A stretch of DNA of 64,000 bases from an uncultured bacterium (GTDB lineage: Bacteria; Verrucomicrobiota; Lentisphaeria; Oligosphaerales; Oligosphaeraceae): the NCBI GenBank assembly GCA_902776645.1, contig CACYQT010000001.1, positions 159,410 to 223,409 of the forward strand, written 5' to 3'. The notes beneath the pieces were generated by a model. It worked only from the letters and a program-made list of their open reading frames with translations. It made no database searches and was not told the origin of the DNA. Positions 1-10,485 of the stretch are shown here, piece by piece. The position numbers and the translations under genes are program-made. Position 1 is the first letter of the stretch. Every line of letters begins with the position of its first letter.

Positions 1-167
1 TATTACTTTATAGAAATAAAAAGATTCAAGATTATATTGTCAGATTGCGGGAGTGTCGTGGACGGCGGGAGAGGCCGCGGCGTCAAAACGCCAACACATA
101 ACGTAATCGCTGAAATCCAAATCACAACAAAAAATAACACGACAGACAAGTCGCATGGAAGGGACTC

Positions 168-737
168 ATGGAAAAGAGTGAAATCATCAAAGACTTCGAA
201 GAGACCGGCGCGTTGCTGCATGGTCATTTTCTGCTCCGCAGCGGATTGCATAGCGACAGCTACTTCCAGGCGGCGCTGCTTCTGCAGCACACGCTGGTCG
301 CGGCGAAGCTCTGCGCGGCGTTGGCGGAATCCTTCAAGGACATGTCGATCGAGACGGTCATCAGCCCCGCGATCGGCGGCATCATCGTCGGACAGGAAGT
401 CGGCCGCGCATTGGGCGTGAAGGCCGTTTTCGCGGAAAAGGACGACGAATCGAATCTCGTGCTTCGCCGCGGCTTCTCCTTCCATGAAGGCGAACGCGTG
501 CTCGTGGCGGAGGACGTCGTGACGAAAGGCGGCCGCGTCCAGCAGACGATCGATCTCGTGCGCGAGCATGGGGCGAATCCCGTCGGCGTGGCGGTTCTCG
601 TGGACCGTTCCGCGGGCGACGTCGATTTCGGCATTCCGATGGTCTCCCTGCTGAAACTGCAGCTGCCGACGTACGAGGCGGCGGAATGCCCGATGTGCAA
701 GCAGGGCGTGCCAATCTACAAGCCCGGCTCGAAATGA
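168..737 (+). CDS. pyrE: Orotate phosphoribosyltransferase
   Basis: This 189-residue protein should join orotate to PRPP to give OMP, the fifth step of pyrimidine synthesis, in the cytoplasm. The PRPP-binding motif VLVAEDVVTKGG is at residues 111-122. The N-terminal GHFLLRSGLHSDSYFQ segment and the C-terminal CPMCKQGVPIYKPGSK tail (Cys174 and Cys177) are typical of the short bacterial PyrE class. The ATG at 168 follows an AAGGGA about 6 nt upstream. It stands ahead of secA, separated by a palindromic repeat, so co-transcription is possible but not shown. Length is normal. Confidence 0.95.
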   Translation: MEKSEIIKDFEETGALLHGHFLLRSGLHSDSYFQAALLLQHTLVAAKLCAALAESFKDMSIETVISPAIGGIIVGQEVGRALGVKAVFAEKDDESNLVLRRGFSFHEGERVLVAEDVVTKGGRVQQTIDLVREHGANPVGVAVLVDRSAGDVDFGIPMVSLLKLQLPTYEAAECPMCKQGVPIYKPGSK

Positions 738-739
738 GC

Positions 740-779
740 AGTAGCGACGGCGTTGTAGCGACGGCGTCTCGCCGTTGAT
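740..779. repeat. Palindromic GTAGCGACGGCG repeat, one and a half units
   Basis: Directly after pyrE are two tandem GTAGCGACGGCGT units, the second completed as a palindrome (ACGGCG..CGCCGT). They belong to the dispersed palindrome family best seen at 3819-3946. Confidence 0.7.
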
Positions 780-867
780 GGTATGGCGGTCTCTCTTAAC
801 ATCCGCAACTTCTTTCACTGTGTTTTCAACACAATGAAACAAGGGAACTCAAGGAACAACACACAAC

Positions 868-3810
868 ATGCTAGCTTGGATCACAAAAAAGATTTTTGGC
901 AGCCGCAATGCGCGAGTGCTGAAGAAAATTCAGCCGCTGGTCACGCGCATCAACCAGCTGTATGAAGAATACCATTCGCTGACGGATGAACAGCTGCAGG
1001 CGAAGACGCCCGAGTTCAAGGAACGCCTGAAGAAAGGCGAGACGACGGACGACCTCCTCTGCGAGGCCTACGCCGTCGTGAAGGACGCCTGCCGCCGCCT
1101 GATGGGCACGCAGGTGGAGGTCACGGGCCATATCCTGACGTGGGACATGATTCCGTTCGACGTGCAGCTCATCGGCGCCATCGCGTTGCACCAGAACAAC
1201 ATCGCCGAAATGGCGACCGGTGAAGGAAAGACGCTCGTCGCCGTCATGCCGCTGTATCTGAACGCCTTGACGGGCCGCAACGTCCAGCTCGTCACCGTCA
1301 ACGACTATCTGGCGCGGCGCGACTCGGAATGGATGGGCCATGTGCTCAAATGGCTCGGCATCACGGTCGGCTGCATTCAGAACAGCATGAATTCGGACCA
1401 GCGCCGCGAACAATACAACTGCGACGTAACCTACGGCACGAACAGCGAATTCGGTTTCGACTACCTGCGCGACATGGGCATGGCCACCCGCAAGGAGGAG
1501 CTTGTCCAGCGCGACTACTACTACGCCATCGTTGATGAAATCGACAGTATTTTGATCGACGAGGCCCGTACGCCGTTGATCATCGCGGGTCCCGCGAAGG
1601 AATCGACGCACATGTACGACAAGCTGAAGCCGTCCGTCGCGGAACTGTACCGCCGCCAGATGAAGCTCATGAGTGACTGGGTCCAGCAGGCGAAGAACAT
1701 TCTGGACAAGCCGGACCATACGGAAGAGGAGGCCGACGAGGCCTACACGTTGCTGGCGAAAGTCCAGCTGGGCATGCCGAAGCACAAGCAGCTGATGCGC
1801 CTCATGGAAGACGCCTCCATCCGCAAGGCGTTGGACAAAAAGGATTTGGAATTCCACAGCGACAACAATCGCGGCCTCCTCCAGAAGGTGAAGGACACCA
1901 TGTATTTCGCCATTGACGAGAAGAGCCACGAGGCCGACCTCTCCGCCATGGGCCGTGAATTTCTCCGTCCGGGCGAAAAGGACGCCTTCGTCATTCCGGA
2001 CCTCCCCGCGATTTTCTCCGAAATCGACGCGGACGACACGCTGGACGACAACGAGAAGATCGAAAAACGCCGCAAGGCGCAGGACGATTTCGACGAGAAG
2101 TCGGAGATCATCCAGAACATCTCGCAGCTGCTGCGCGCCTACTGTCTGTTCGAAATCGACGTCCACTACGTCGTGCAGGACAACAAGGTCATCATCGTCG
2201 ATGAATTCACGGGCCGTCCGCAGCCGGGCCGCCGTTTCTCCGAAGGTCTGCATCAAGCTCTTGAAGCCAAGGAAGATGTGCAGATCGAACGCGAAACGCA
2301 GACGCTGGCGTCCATCACGATCCAGAACTACTTCCGCATGTATGAGAAACTGGCCGGCATGACGGGCACGGCCGAAACGGAGGCGAACGAATTCAAGAGC
2401 ATCTACAATCTTGACGTCGTCGTCGTCCCGACGAACCGTCCATGCCTGCGCAAGGATTTCAACGACCGCGTCTACAAGACGCAGCGCGAGAAATACAAGG
2501 CGATCGTGGAGGAGATCACGGAATGCAACCAGAAGGGGCAGCCCGTGCTGGTCGGCACGATTTCCGTCGAAGTGTCCGAACTCTTGAGCCGCATGCTTCA
2601 GCGGCAGCGGATCGTCCACAACGTCTTGAACGCGAAGCATCATGAAAGCGAAGCCGAAATCGTGGCGCGGGCGGGCCAGCTGGGCGCCGTGACGATCGCC
2701 ACGAACATGGCCGGCCGTGGTACGGACATCAAGCTCGGGCCCGGCGTGAAGGAGGTCGGCGGCCTGCATGTCATCGGTTCGGAACGCCATGACTCGCGGC
2801 GAATCGACCGCCAGTTGCGCGGCCGTTGCGCACGTCAGGGCGACCCGGGCTCGTCCCGTTTCTACATCTCGTTGGAAGACAATCTGATGCGTCTGTTCGG
2901 TTCGGATCGCATCTCCGGCATCATGGAGAAGCTCGGCCTGCAGGAAGGCGAAGAACTGGAGCATCCGCTGCTGAACAGGACGATTGAAAACGCGCAGCGC
3001 CGCGTCGAGCAGCAGCATTTCGCCATCCGTAAACGCACGCTGGAATACGACGACGTCGTCAACAAGCAGCGCGCGACGATCTACGAACTGCGCAAGCAGA
3101 TCCTGACGACGGACAATCCGAAGGATCTCGTTCTGGACTACGTCTTTACGGCGATCTGCGACCATGTGGAGGCCGCCTATGCGTCCCGCATCAAACGCGA
3201 GCCCGTCGATTTCACGGATGTGAAGGCGTGGCTCATCCGGACGTTCCCGATCGGCTTCCCGCCGGATCTCTTCACGACGCAGTACGCGAACGCGGAGGAA
3301 TGCTCGAAGGCCATCATGTCCCGCATCGAGACCGCCTTCGCCCAGAAGGAGGCGCAGGAAGGGCCGGAGGCCATCGCCTTCGTGGAACGCTACATCATGC
3401 TGACCGCCATCGACGACCTCTATCAGGACCACCTCTACACGATCGACTCCCTGCGGCAGAGCGTGTCGCTGCGCTCCTACGGGCAGCGCGACCCGCTGGT
3501 CGAATTCAAGGCGGAGGCCTACAAGGTGTTCGACGGCCTGATGGAGCAGATCAAGAGCAAGATCTGCCAGGATGTCTTCCGCTTCACGCTGCAGACGCAG
3601 ATCGAGCAGCAGGAGACGCCGCGCAGGACGGAGAACACGCAGGAGGTCCATCAGAGCCTCGACCAGTTCGGCGGCACCGGCGATTCCGAAATCTCGACGG
3701 CGCCCGCGCAGGCGAGCATCACCGTCCGCCGCCAGACGCCGAAGGTCGGCCGCAACGATCCCTGCCCGTGTGGCAGCGGCAAGAAGTACAAGCAGTGCTG
3801 CGGGAGATAA
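868..3810 (+). CDS. secA: Preprotein translocase ATPase SecA
   Basis: SecA is the peripheral ATPase that drives secretory proteins through SecYEG. This 980-residue copy has Walker A MATGEGKT at about residues 115-122, the DEAD-type segment [16 protein letters not shown] near 222, the helicase motif [13 protein letters not shown], and a C-terminal zinc-binding SEC-C tail ([17 protein letters not shown]) that normally contacts SecB or ribosomes. The protein is longer than the E. coli form (about 900) because of an acidic, helical insertion around residues 270-430 in the preprotein cross-linking region. The start follows AAGGAA. A TGTGTT-TTC-AACACA palindrome lies in the leader at 819-833; its role is unknown. 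Confidence 0.97.
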   Translation: MLAWITKKIFGSRNARVLKKIQPLVTRINQLYEEYHSLTDEQLQAKTPEFKERLKKGETTDDLLCEAYAVVKDACRRLMGTQVEVTGHILTWDMIPFDVQLIGAIALHQNNIAEMATGEGKTLVAVMPLYLNALTGRNVQLVTVNDYLARRDSEWMGHVLKWLGITVGCIQNSMNSDQRREQYNCDVTYGTNSEFGFDYLRDMGMATRKEELVQRDYYYAIVDEIDSILIDEARTPLIIAGPAKESTHMYDKLKPSVAELYRRQMKLMSDWVQQAKNILDKPDHTEEEADEAYTLLAKVQLGMPKHKQLMRLMEDASIRKALDKKDLEFHSDNNRGLLQKVKDTMYFAIDEKSHEADLSAMGREFLRPGEKDAFVIPDLPAIFSEIDADDTLDDNEKIEKRRKAQDDFDEKSEIIQNISQLLRAYCLFEIDVHYVVQDNKVIIVDEFTGRPQPGRRFSEGLHQALEAKEDVQIERETQTLASITIQNYFRMYEKLAGMTGTAETEANEFKSIYNLDVVVVPTNRPCLRKDFNDRVYKTQREKYKAIVEEITECNQKGQPVLVGTISVEVSELLSRMLQRQRIVHNVLNAKHHESEAEIVARAGQLGAVTIATNMAGRGTDIKLGPGVKEVGGLHVIGSERHDSRRIDRQLRGRCARQGDPGSSRFYISLEDNLMRLFGSDRISGIMEKLGLQEGEELEHPLLNRTIENAQRRVEQQHFAIRKRTLEYDDVVNKQRATIYELRKQILTTDNPKDLVLDYVFTAICDHVEAAYASRIKREPVDFTDVKAWLIRTFPIGFPPDLFTTQYANAEECSKAIMSRIETAFAQKEAQEGPEAIAFVERYIMLTAIDDLYQDHLYTIDSLRQSVSLRSYGQRDPLVEFKAEAYKVFDGLMEQIKSKICQDVFRFTLQTQIEQQETPRRTENTQEVHQSLDQFGGTGDSEISTAPAQASITVRRQTPKVGRNDPCPCGSGKKYKQCCGR

Positions 3811-3818
3811 CCGCTTCG

Positions 3819-3946
3819 TGTGTAGCGACGGCGTCCGCGCCGTCGGCGTTTGTGTAGCGAAAGCGTCCGCGCCGTCGGCGTTTGCGTAACGACGGCGTCC
3901 GCGCCGTCGGCGTTTGTGTAACGAAAGCGTCCGCGCCGTCGGCGTT
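3819..3946. repeat. Four tandem 32-bp palindromic units
   Basis: Four head-to-tail 32-nt units (3819, 3851, 3883, 3915) of the form TGTGTAGCGACGGCGTCCGC followed by GCCGTCGGCGTT. Odd units carry GACGGCG and even units GAAAGCG, so the array looks like a duplicated pair. Each unit can fold (GACGGCG with CGCCGTC). There are no spacers, so it is not a CRISPR array. The family recurs at about 740, 18990, 45224, 52240, 52437, 61410 and 63260. Confidence 0.85.
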
Positions 3947-3974
3947 TATAGGTAAAATCTAAGGAGCGTGTCGC

Positions 3975-5048
3975 ATGAACGGCATTGAACGAATGACCAG
4001 GCAGCTGAACCACCAGAGCGTGGATCGCATCGCCGTCTCGGAGGAGTTCTGGGGGCTGACCGTGCCCCATTGGGTCGCCGAAGGGAAGATGAAGCAGGGC
4101 GAATCCGTCATCGACCATTTCAACATGGACATGGACACCCTGTGGACGTTCGACTACACGCTCCATCCGGATGAAAAGGACATCGTGTTGGAAGAGGACG
4201 AAGACACGCGTCTCGTCCTCAACCGCAACCACGCGAAACTGCGCACGCACAAGAAGCACGCCAGCACGCCGGAGCATCTCGGCTACGAAATCAGCGACAA
4301 GGCGGATTGGGAACGTCTTGGAAAGCCGTTCCTTACGCCGGACCGCCGCCGTATCAACTTCAACGGCTACCGCCAGCGGAAGGCCCACTGCAAGGAGAAA
4401 GGCCGCTTCTTCTGCTGGTCCGGCGTGCCGACGTTCGAGAACATGCATCCCATCGCGGGCCATGAGAACATGCTCATCGGCATGGCCATGGAACCGGAAT
4501 GGATCATCGACATGTCGAACACCTACGCGGATCTGAACATCAATCTGATGGAGATCCTCTTCGCGGAGGAGGGCAAGCCGGACGGCATCTGGCTGTACGA
4601 AGACATGGGCTTCCGCCAACATCCGTTCATGAGCCCCCAAATGTACCGCGAACTCCTCCTGCCCGGCCATAAGAAGATCATCGACTACTGCCATGGCCTC
4701 GGCCTGAAGGTCATCATGCACTCCTGCGGCTTCATCGAACCGCTGCTGCCGGGCATGGTCGAAGCGGGCATCGACTGCCTAGAGGCCATGGAGGTGAAGG
4801 CCGGCATGGATCTGCTCCGTATATATAAGGAATATGGAGAGAAGATCGCCCTCATGGGCGGACTGGACGTCCGCCCCGTCGCCAGCAACGACATCGACGG
4901 CATCCGCCGCGAGCTCGACTCGAAGATCCCCTTCGTGAAGCAGAACTACGGCTTCATCCTCCATACGGACCATTCCGTTCCGGAATCCACGAACTACGAT
5001 TCCTACCGCTTCTTTGTGGATTACGGCCTCAAACTAGGCACGTATTAG
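3975..5048 (+). CDS. Uroporphyrinogen decarboxylase-fold (URO-D) protein
   Basis: This 357-residue protein has the URO-D TIM-barrel fold. It lacks the N-terminal RQAGR-type substrate motif of true HemE and resembles the divergent URO-D/corrinoid methyltransferase-like proteins common in Lentisphaerota and Clostridia. HSCGF at residues 249-253 resembles the His-x-Cys zinc site used by MtaA-type methyltransferases, and ALMGGLDVRPV is a typical late-barrel strand. Haem synthesis is therefore unlikely; methyl transfer or an unknown C1 role is an inference. The ATG follows AAGGAGCGTGTCGC. It is flanked by repeats, with no obvious functional partner. Confidence 0.8.
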   Translation: MNGIERMTRQLNHQSVDRIAVSEEFWGLTVPHWVAEGKMKQGESVIDHFNMDMDTLWTFDYTLHPDEKDIVLEEDEDTRLVLNRNHAKLRTHKKHASTPEHLGYEISDKADWERLGKPFLTPDRRRINFNGYRQRKAHCKEKGRFFCWSGVPTFENMHPIAGHENMLIGMAMEPEWIIDMSNTYADLNINLMEILFAEEGKPDGIWLYEDMGFRQHPFMSPQMYRELLLPGHKKIIDYCHGLGLKVIMHSCGFIEPLLPGMVEAGIDCLEAMEVKAGMDLLRIYKEYGEKIALMGGLDVRPVASNDIDGIRRELDSKIPFVKQNYGFILHTDHSVPESTNYDSYRFFVDYGLKLGTY

Positions 5049-5176
5049 AGCTAAAAGCTTAAAGCTGAAAGCTTAAAGCGAAAGACAAAAGGCAAGCTTA
5101 AAGCCATTTGTTTGTATCGCTAAGATCGCTTGAATCCCTTCATTCTCCTTTCGCTAAGATCGCTTGAATCCCTTCA
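5049..5176. repeat. Intergenic micro-repeats and a 26-bp direct repeat
   Basis: After the URO-D gene comes an AGCT-rich tract (AAAGCTTAAAGCTGAAAGC variants, 5049-5105). A 26-nt direct repeat beginning TCGCTAAGATCGCTTGAATC then occurs twice, at 5117-5142 and 5151-5176. No coding potential is seen. Confidence 0.75.
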
Positions 5177-5203
5177 CTTGTCCATGAAGCGGCTGGCAAA
5201 AAA

Positions 5204-5234
5204 CAGGACGGCATGCAATATCCATGCCGTCCTG
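5204..5234 (+). terminator. Strong hairpin downstream of the URO-D gene
   Basis: CAGGACGGCATG (5204-5215) pairs perfectly with CATGCCGTCCTG (5223-5234) around a 7-nt loop. The following T tract is weak (CCGTTTATT), so it may be a terminator or an mRNA-stabilising hairpin. Confidence 0.55.
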
Positions 5235-5315
5235 CCGTTTATTAGGGCAAAAGACCGCCATGTCCGTCCCGCCTCCGAAAAAAACATTTTTCCATGTTTT
5301 TTCCATAAATTTTAT

Positions 5316-5341
5316 TTGACTTTTTCAGTCGCCTATATAAT
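5316..5341 (+). promoter_or_regulatory. Putative promoter of pseudopilin gene 1
   Basis: TTGACT at 5316-5321 and TATAAT at 5336-5341 are strong sigma-70-like boxes. The 14-nt spacer is short, so an overlapping -10 (TAATTT, 16-nt spacer) is an alternative. The area is very AT-rich compared with its surroundings, and the start codon follows an AAAAAGGAGAAAAAC leader. Confidence 0.5.
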
Positions 5342-5398
5342 TTAACATTAAATTAACTTTTTTAACCCAATAAATCACAAAAAAGGAGAAAAACAAAC

Positions 5399-6070
<672 letters not shown>

Positions 6071-6092
6071 TTTTATTGGTGATAAATTGACA

Positions 6093-6129
6093 AACGCCTC
6101 GGCGACAACATCGCCGAGGCGTTTTTTTT
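6093..6129 (+). terminator. Intrinsic terminator of pseudopilin gene 1
   Basis: AACGCCTCGGCGA (6093-6105) and TCGCCGAGGCGTT (6111-6123) form a perfect 13-bp stem with a 5-nt loop, followed by a T run to 6129. This is a textbook Rho-independent terminator. Confidence 0.95.
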
Positions 6130-6136
6130 GGCTAAT

Positions 6137-6172
6137 GGACTAGGATATCTGGGATATCTGGGATATCTGTAT
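6137..6172. repeat. GATATCTG micro-repeat
   Basis: Three GATATCTG copies spaced by GG (ggatatctgggatatctgggatatctg) fill the space between the terminator and the converging DUF1846 gene. One related GGGATATCTGG copy lies at about 18947. Confidence 0.7.
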
Positions 6173-6176
6173 TTTT

Positions 6177-7682
6177 TTATTTAAACAGATTCTTCGTGGC
6201 TTTTACGGGATCGTAGGTGTAGTTGATGCCGAGGCGGCGGAGGCCGTCTTCATCGCCCGAACTGGGGATGTGGGACAGGTGCATGTCGCACTGATGGAAC
6301 TGTGACATGCAATCAATGGCGGCCTGTGCGCATTTGTCACGGTTGCTGGAGGCGACGAGCGTGATCAGCGTTTCGGACAAATTGAGACTGGATTGACGGA
6401 GCGAGCCCAGGCCGGCCTTGAAATTGGCAACGGCTTCAAGTATTTCCGGCAGAAGAAGATGCTGGCTGTCTATGATACCCGCCAGATGCTTGGCGGCGTT
6501 GAGGAACATGGCGGCGGCGGCATGCATGAGCGGCGAATTCTTGCCGGTGACGATGGTGCCGTCCGGCAGCTTGATGGCGGCGCCGCAGTGGATGCCGCGT
6601 TCATCCTTGTCCCGTTCGGCGGCCAGTTTGGCGGCCTCGCGGGCGGCGACGACGACATCCCGCTGCTCGGGATCGACCTTCGATTTGCCGATGATTTCGA
6701 CGATGCGGTTGAACGTGTTCTCCTCTCCGCGGCCGAGCATGTAGTCGGCCTTGATGCGGAAATAGCGGCGTTCGATTTCCAGCTTGGCGGCTTCGCTGAC
6801 GGCCGTGTCATCGACGATGCCGGCCGCGATGCAGTTGACGCCCATGTCCGTCGGCGACTGGTAGGGGCATTCCTTGCCGGTGATGCGTGACAACAGCGAT
6901 TTGAGGAGCGGGAAGGCCTGCAGGTCGCGGTTGTAGTTGACGGCGACGATGCCATGCGCGTCGTAATGGAAATGGTCCAACGCATTGGCGTCCTGCAGAT
7001 CCGCCGTGGCGGCTTCGTAGGCGATGTTGACGGGATGGTTCAGCGAAAGATTCCACACGGGGAACGTCTCGAATTTCGCGTAGTGGGCCTGGTTGCCGAG
7101 GCGGTATTCATGATAGATCTGCGACAGGCAGGTGCCCATCTTTCCGCTGTTCGGGCCAGGGCCGGTGACGACCACAAGCGGTTGCTTCACAGGAATATAG
7201 GGGTTGCTTCCAAAGCCGTTTTCACTGGCGATGAAGTCGAAGTTCTCCGGATAGCCGGCGATTTCGCGGTGGAGGAAGACGCCGATGCCGTATTTTTCAA
7301 GACGCTTTTTGAATTCCATGGCGGACGGCTGGTTGTTGAAGCGGGTGATGACGACGCCCGCGATGTTGACGTTGCGGTTGCGGAGGTCGTCGATGAGCCG
7401 CAGCGCGTCGTTGTCGTAGGTGATGCCGAGATCCGCGCGGATTTTCTTGCGTTCGATGTCGCCCGCATGGATGCAGATGATGATGTCCGCTTTGGCGGAA
7501 AGGTTCTGCAGAAGCTGCATTTTGACGTTCGGATCGAAGCCGGGCAGGACGCGCGCCGCATGGAAGTCGCCGATGAGCTTGCCGCCGAACTCCAGATAGA
7601 GCCGCTGGCCGGAATCGCCGACGCGCTCCATGATGTGCTTGGTCTGTTCTTGAAGATATAGGTCGTTGTTGAACGGATGCAT
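6177..7682 (-). CDS. DUF1846 (UPF0371) family protein
   Basis: This 501-residue protein matches the DUF1846/UPF0371 family along its full length, from the N-terminal segment SGQRLYLEFGGKLIGDFHAA to the C-terminal YTYDPVKATKNLF. A P-loop-like GPGPNSGKMGT stretch is at about residues 170-180, so nucleotide binding is plausible, but the biochemical role of the family is not established to my knowledge. Length is normal. The ATG has AAAGGACC upstream. It converges on the pseudopilin gene and is divergent from the HAD gene. No signal peptide is present, so it is cytoplasmic. Confidence 0.88.
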   Translation of the reverse strand: MHPFNNDLYLQEQTKHIMERVGDSGQRLYLEFGGKLIGDFHAARVLPGFDPNVKMQLLQNLSAKADIIICIHAGDIERKKIRADLGITYDNDALRLIDDLRNRNVNIAGVVITRFNNQPSAMEFKKRLEKYGIGVFLHREIAGYPENFDFIASENGFGSNPYIPVKQPLVVVTGPGPNSGKMGTCLSQIYHEYRLGNQAHYAKFETFPVWNLSLNHPVNIAYEAATADLQDANALDHFHYDAHGIVAVNYNRDLQAFPLLKSLLSRITGKECPYQSPTDMGVNCIAAGIVDDTAVSEAAKLEIERRYFRIKADYMLGRGEENTFNRIVEIIGKSKVDPEQRDVVVAAREAAKLAAERDKDERGIHCGAAIKLPDGTIVTGKNSPLMHAAAAMFLNAAKHLAGIIDSQHLLLPEILEAVANFKAGLGSLRQSSLNLSETLITLVASSNRDKCAQAAIDCMSQFHQCDMHLSHIPSSGDEDGLRRLGINYTYDPVKATKNLFK

Positions 7683-7781
7683 CGGCGGAGGTCCTTTTTT
7701 CTCTGTCTGACTGGCTAAAAACGCAAAACTATTTAAAGTAAATGGGAAAATGGATTCATCAACTTGTCAGGACGGTTTTTT

Positions 7782-8435
7782 ATGATGCGTCAGCTGGATT
7801 TATCACGATACAAGGCTTTTTTGTTCGACTTCGACAACACGCTGGTGGCGACGGAGCAGTTCCATGTCCGCGCGTTCGCCCGCGCCATCCATGACATGCT
7901 CGACTACGACATGCTGGAGGAGGATTATCTCGATTTCGTGGGAAACACCAGCATGTGGCTGGCGGAGAAGATTTTGAAGCGACTCGGCCGCACGGATGTG
8001 ACGCCGTGGGACGTGACGCTTCTGAAACGCCGCTACACGGAGGAGGATTTCCGCGCCATCGTCTATCCGGGCGTGCCGGAATTCCTGCATAAGTACAAGG
8101 GAAAGAAGATCTTGTCCCTTGCGACGAATTCGCCGCACGTCTTCATCGACATGGCGTTGGAACGCGCGAATCTGACGGGCGTCATGGATTATGTCGTGAC
8201 CGGCGACGACGCGAAGCAGTACAAGCCGAAGCCGGACATCTTCCTGCTGGCGGCGCAAATGGTCGGCCTGCCCGTGGAGGAATGCCTCGCGTTTGAAGAT
8301 TCGGAGACAGGCCTCCAGGCGGCGAAAGCCGCCGGAATGGACACGGTGATGGTCGCCAATCCGGGCAACACGATACCGAACGTCATTCCGAATGACGTGT
8401 GGATTCACACATGGCTGCAATTGCTTGAAGAATAA
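7782..8435 (+). CDS. HAD-superfamily sugar-phosphate phosphatase-like hydrolase
   Basis: A 217-residue HAD subfamily IA hydrolase resembling beta-phosphoglucomutase/phosphoglycolate phosphatase relatives. Motif I FDFDNTLV supplies the nucleophile Asp and acid/base Asp (residues 16 and 18). Motif II is LATNS, motif III is the Lys of KPKPD, and motif IV is FEDSETGLQAA. A helical cap sits between motifs I and II. The substrate cannot be told from sequence. I chose the ATG at 7782, preceded by AGGACGG, over an in-frame TTG 18 nt upstream. It diverges from the DUF1846 gene. Confidence 0.88.
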   Translation: MMRQLDLSRYKAFLFDFDNTLVATEQFHVRAFARAIHDMLDYDMLEEDYLDFVGNTSMWLAEKILKRLGRTDVTPWDVTLLKRRYTEEDFRAIVYPGVPEFLHKYKGKKILSLATNSPHVFIDMALERANLTGVMDYVVTGDDAKQYKPKPDIFLLAAQMVGLPVEECLAFEDSETGLQAAKAAGMDTVMVANPGNTIPNVIPNDVWIHTWLQLLEE

Positions 8436-8455
8436 GATACTGGAATTCTAGAAAC

Positions 8456-8528
8456 CTAGAAGGCTAGTATTTTAGCTTTTAGCTCCGCGAAGCGGTTGTA
8501 TTTGCTTTAAGCTTTAGGCTTTAAGCTT
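8456..8528. repeat. AGCTTTTAGC micro-repeat with AGCTCCGCGAAGC units
   Basis: The gap between two convergent genes is filled by variants of TTTAGCTTTTAGC and two copies of AGCTCCGCGAAGC. The second copy runs into the end of the DUF5696-like gene. Similar tracts occur at about 5050, 25060 and 53000. Confidence 0.7.
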
Positions 8529-10481
8529 TTAGCTCCGCGAAGCTGCAATATTCCATGTTCCGTCGCGGTGGTTGACGCGGACGGTTGTGCCGTCGGCGAA
8601 AGTTGTCTCCTCCTCCAGACGGTCGTCGCTGAGGAAGCGATGGTTCGTCATCTCCAGCAAGGCGACGCGTTTGTTGAGGTCACGCCATGGTTGAAGATCC
8701 GCAACTTCCTCCGCCGTAGCGTCTAGCGAGACATACGGGATGCCCGCGTTGAGGAGGCCGCACAGGTAGGGGATGCGGTTCTTCGGAATCCAGCTGCCGG
8801 GGCTGGGCTGATGTGACGACGCCCATGGCGTGATCAATGCGTCATGATAGACGAGATTGAACAGCGGCACGGGAACGCCTTGGCAGTCGCCGCTGCCGTC
8901 GATTGCGAAGCTGAACGGCAGATGATGGACGAGATCGATGTACGGAATTGTCCAATCCTGTCCTTCTTCGGAACTGACGACGCCCCATGCGTGGCGGATG
9001 TAGCCGAAGCATTCCGCGCGGTAGGCCTTCGCCTCCGTTCGTGTGACAAGATGCTCCGGATGGTTGCATTCGTCCGGCTGGACGACGGAGAAGACATCCA
9101 GATAGGTGCCGTCCAATTTCAGCCCCGCCGCCGCGAAATAGCGGTTGTTGCGACGGACGAACTCCGGCGAGAAACGATTGCAAATGAAGCCGTTGTAACC
9201 GCCGCACCAGTAGTTTCCAAGCCAACGGGAACCGTCGAAATGGCGGACATGGTGGTCGCTGTTGTAGCCTGCGGCGCGTTCGTAGTAGTCGCGGTACTGC
9301 TGATGGAGGGCGAACAGATAGCCCTGCTCATGGCATTTTTCATTGATGGCTTTTACGCCTTCCGCCCCGCCTGCGGCTTCGCCGATGGGAATGGAATCGG
9401 GCTCGAGGGAATCATAGCCCCAGAAGCCCCATCCGTCCAGATGCATGTATGCGTCTCGCAGGCCGTTGTCGTACAGCTTGCCGAGCTTCGCGACGATGTC
9501 TTTCGGCGGCAGATACTGGTAGTTGTTTTCAGGCTTGTCCTTTTTATATGAGCGTGTGTCCGGCTGATACCAATACAGGATGCCTGCATGGATGACCGCG
9601 CTGCCGATCATTTTCGCGACTTTCGGCGACCGCGCGATTTTCTCCCGCAACGACATGAAATGGCCCGTCATCTGCGCATGTTCGCGATAGGCCTTCGCCA
9701 TTGTCACGTAGTTTCCTTCCGCGAACGCCTTGATACGGATGCGCCGCGAATAGCGGAATTCCCCAAGTTGCGGAATGAAACGTGTTTCCAGATGCGTCGG
9801 GCCGCCTGCCGGATGATGGAACACGACGCCGAAATCGTCATGCGTCTCAATGATCATCATGGCGGCGCTACCATGGTTTTCGACGCCCCACCACGGCATC
9901 GTCAAGATGCGTGTATCGGCCAAAAAGATGTTGGATTCCGGATCGAGCGTGTCCGGATAACCGACGATTTCACGCGGCCAGTCTTTCGGAATCAGCATCC
10001 CCTGCATGAACGGCAGGACAGTCGTCTCGACGCGGTCGTTTGAAAAACCGCCGGGCCAGCGGCATTCCTTCACACGCTCCTCCTGATTTTCCAAAGCACG
10101 GAATTCCAATAGGATATCGCTTGTCTGCCAGTCGAGGCCGATGAACAGGACGACGCCGAGCTTCAGTTCCACACCGTCTTTCGCGAAACCGTCCAGGCAG
10201 ATCCGCCAGCCGCCGACTGCCCCGAATTCCTCCCATGTGGCGCGGCGGTTTTTCGCATCGGAAAACATCACGTCGATTTTTTGTCCATCCTTCGCGACGA
10301 GCATGGACGACGCGGCGGACGACAGCTCCCAGTTTGTCTTCCGTGAAAACTGAACAGTCCGCAAGTCATTGGGAATCAAGACAGAAACGTCATTGACCCG
10401 TAGCCGCCAGCCATCCGACGCCTCTTCATGCGCTACTCTGTTGACTGCCAGAAAATCCTTTGGGGACGTGAAATTTTGCAT
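8529..10481 (-). CDS. DUF5696-like TIM-barrel glycosidase homologue
   Basis: A 650-residue protein without an obvious signal peptide. An N-terminal beta-rich half (about 1-260) leads into a TIM-barrel-like half with strands such as DAYMHLDGWGFWGYDS and LKLDGTYLDVFSV, whose acidic residues sit where glycosidases place theirs. Overall it resembles the DUF5696 family, which is related to GH101-type glycosidases; the substrate is unknown. It starts 4 nt after the GH110-like gene and has its own AAGGAATAAATCC leader, so the two are co-transcribed. It is the last gene of the minus-strand glycan cluster and probably acts on a product of the secreted enzymes. Confidence 0.7.
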   Translation of the reverse strand: MQNFTSPKDFLAVNRVAHEEASDGWRLRVNDVSVLIPNDLRTVQFSRKTNWELSSAASSMLVAKDGQKIDVMFSDAKNRRATWEEFGAVGGWRICLDGFAKDGVELKLGVVLFIGLDWQTSDILLEFRALENQEERVKECRWPGGFSNDRVETTVLPFMQGMLIPKDWPREIVGYPDTLDPESNIFLADTRILTMPWWGVENHGSAAMMIIETHDDFGVVFHHPAGGPTHLETRFIPQLGEFRYSRRIRIKAFAEGNYVTMAKAYREHAQMTGHFMSLREKIARSPKVAKMIGSAVIHAGILYWYQPDTRSYKKDKPENNYQYLPPKDIVAKLGKLYDNGLRDAYMHLDGWGFWGYDSLEPDSIPIGEAAGGAEGVKAINEKCHEQGYLFALHQQYRDYYERAAGYNSDHHVRHFDGSRWLGNYWCGGYNGFICNRFSPEFVRRNNRYFAAAGLKLDGTYLDVFSVVQPDECNHPEHLVTRTEAKAYRAECFGYIRHAWGVVSSEEGQDWTIPYIDLVHHLPFSFAIDGSGDCQGVPVPLFNLVYHDALITPWASSHQPSPGSWIPKNRIPYLCGLLNAGIPYVSLDATAEEVADLQPWRDLNKRVALLEMTNHRFLSDDRLEEETTFADGTTVRVNHRDGTWNIAASRS

Positions 10482-10485
10482 GGAT

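Noticed and set aside
871..3651. A 926-codon open frame antisense to secA, and similar long antisense frames over many genes
   Set aside because: They mirror the sense codons of GC-rich genes (Arg/His/Val-rich composition), have no ribosome-binding sites and no domain features.
3819..3946. Possible CRISPR array
   Set aside because: Units are directly adjacent with a 32-nt period, are palindromic, and have no variable spacers; no cas genes are in the window.
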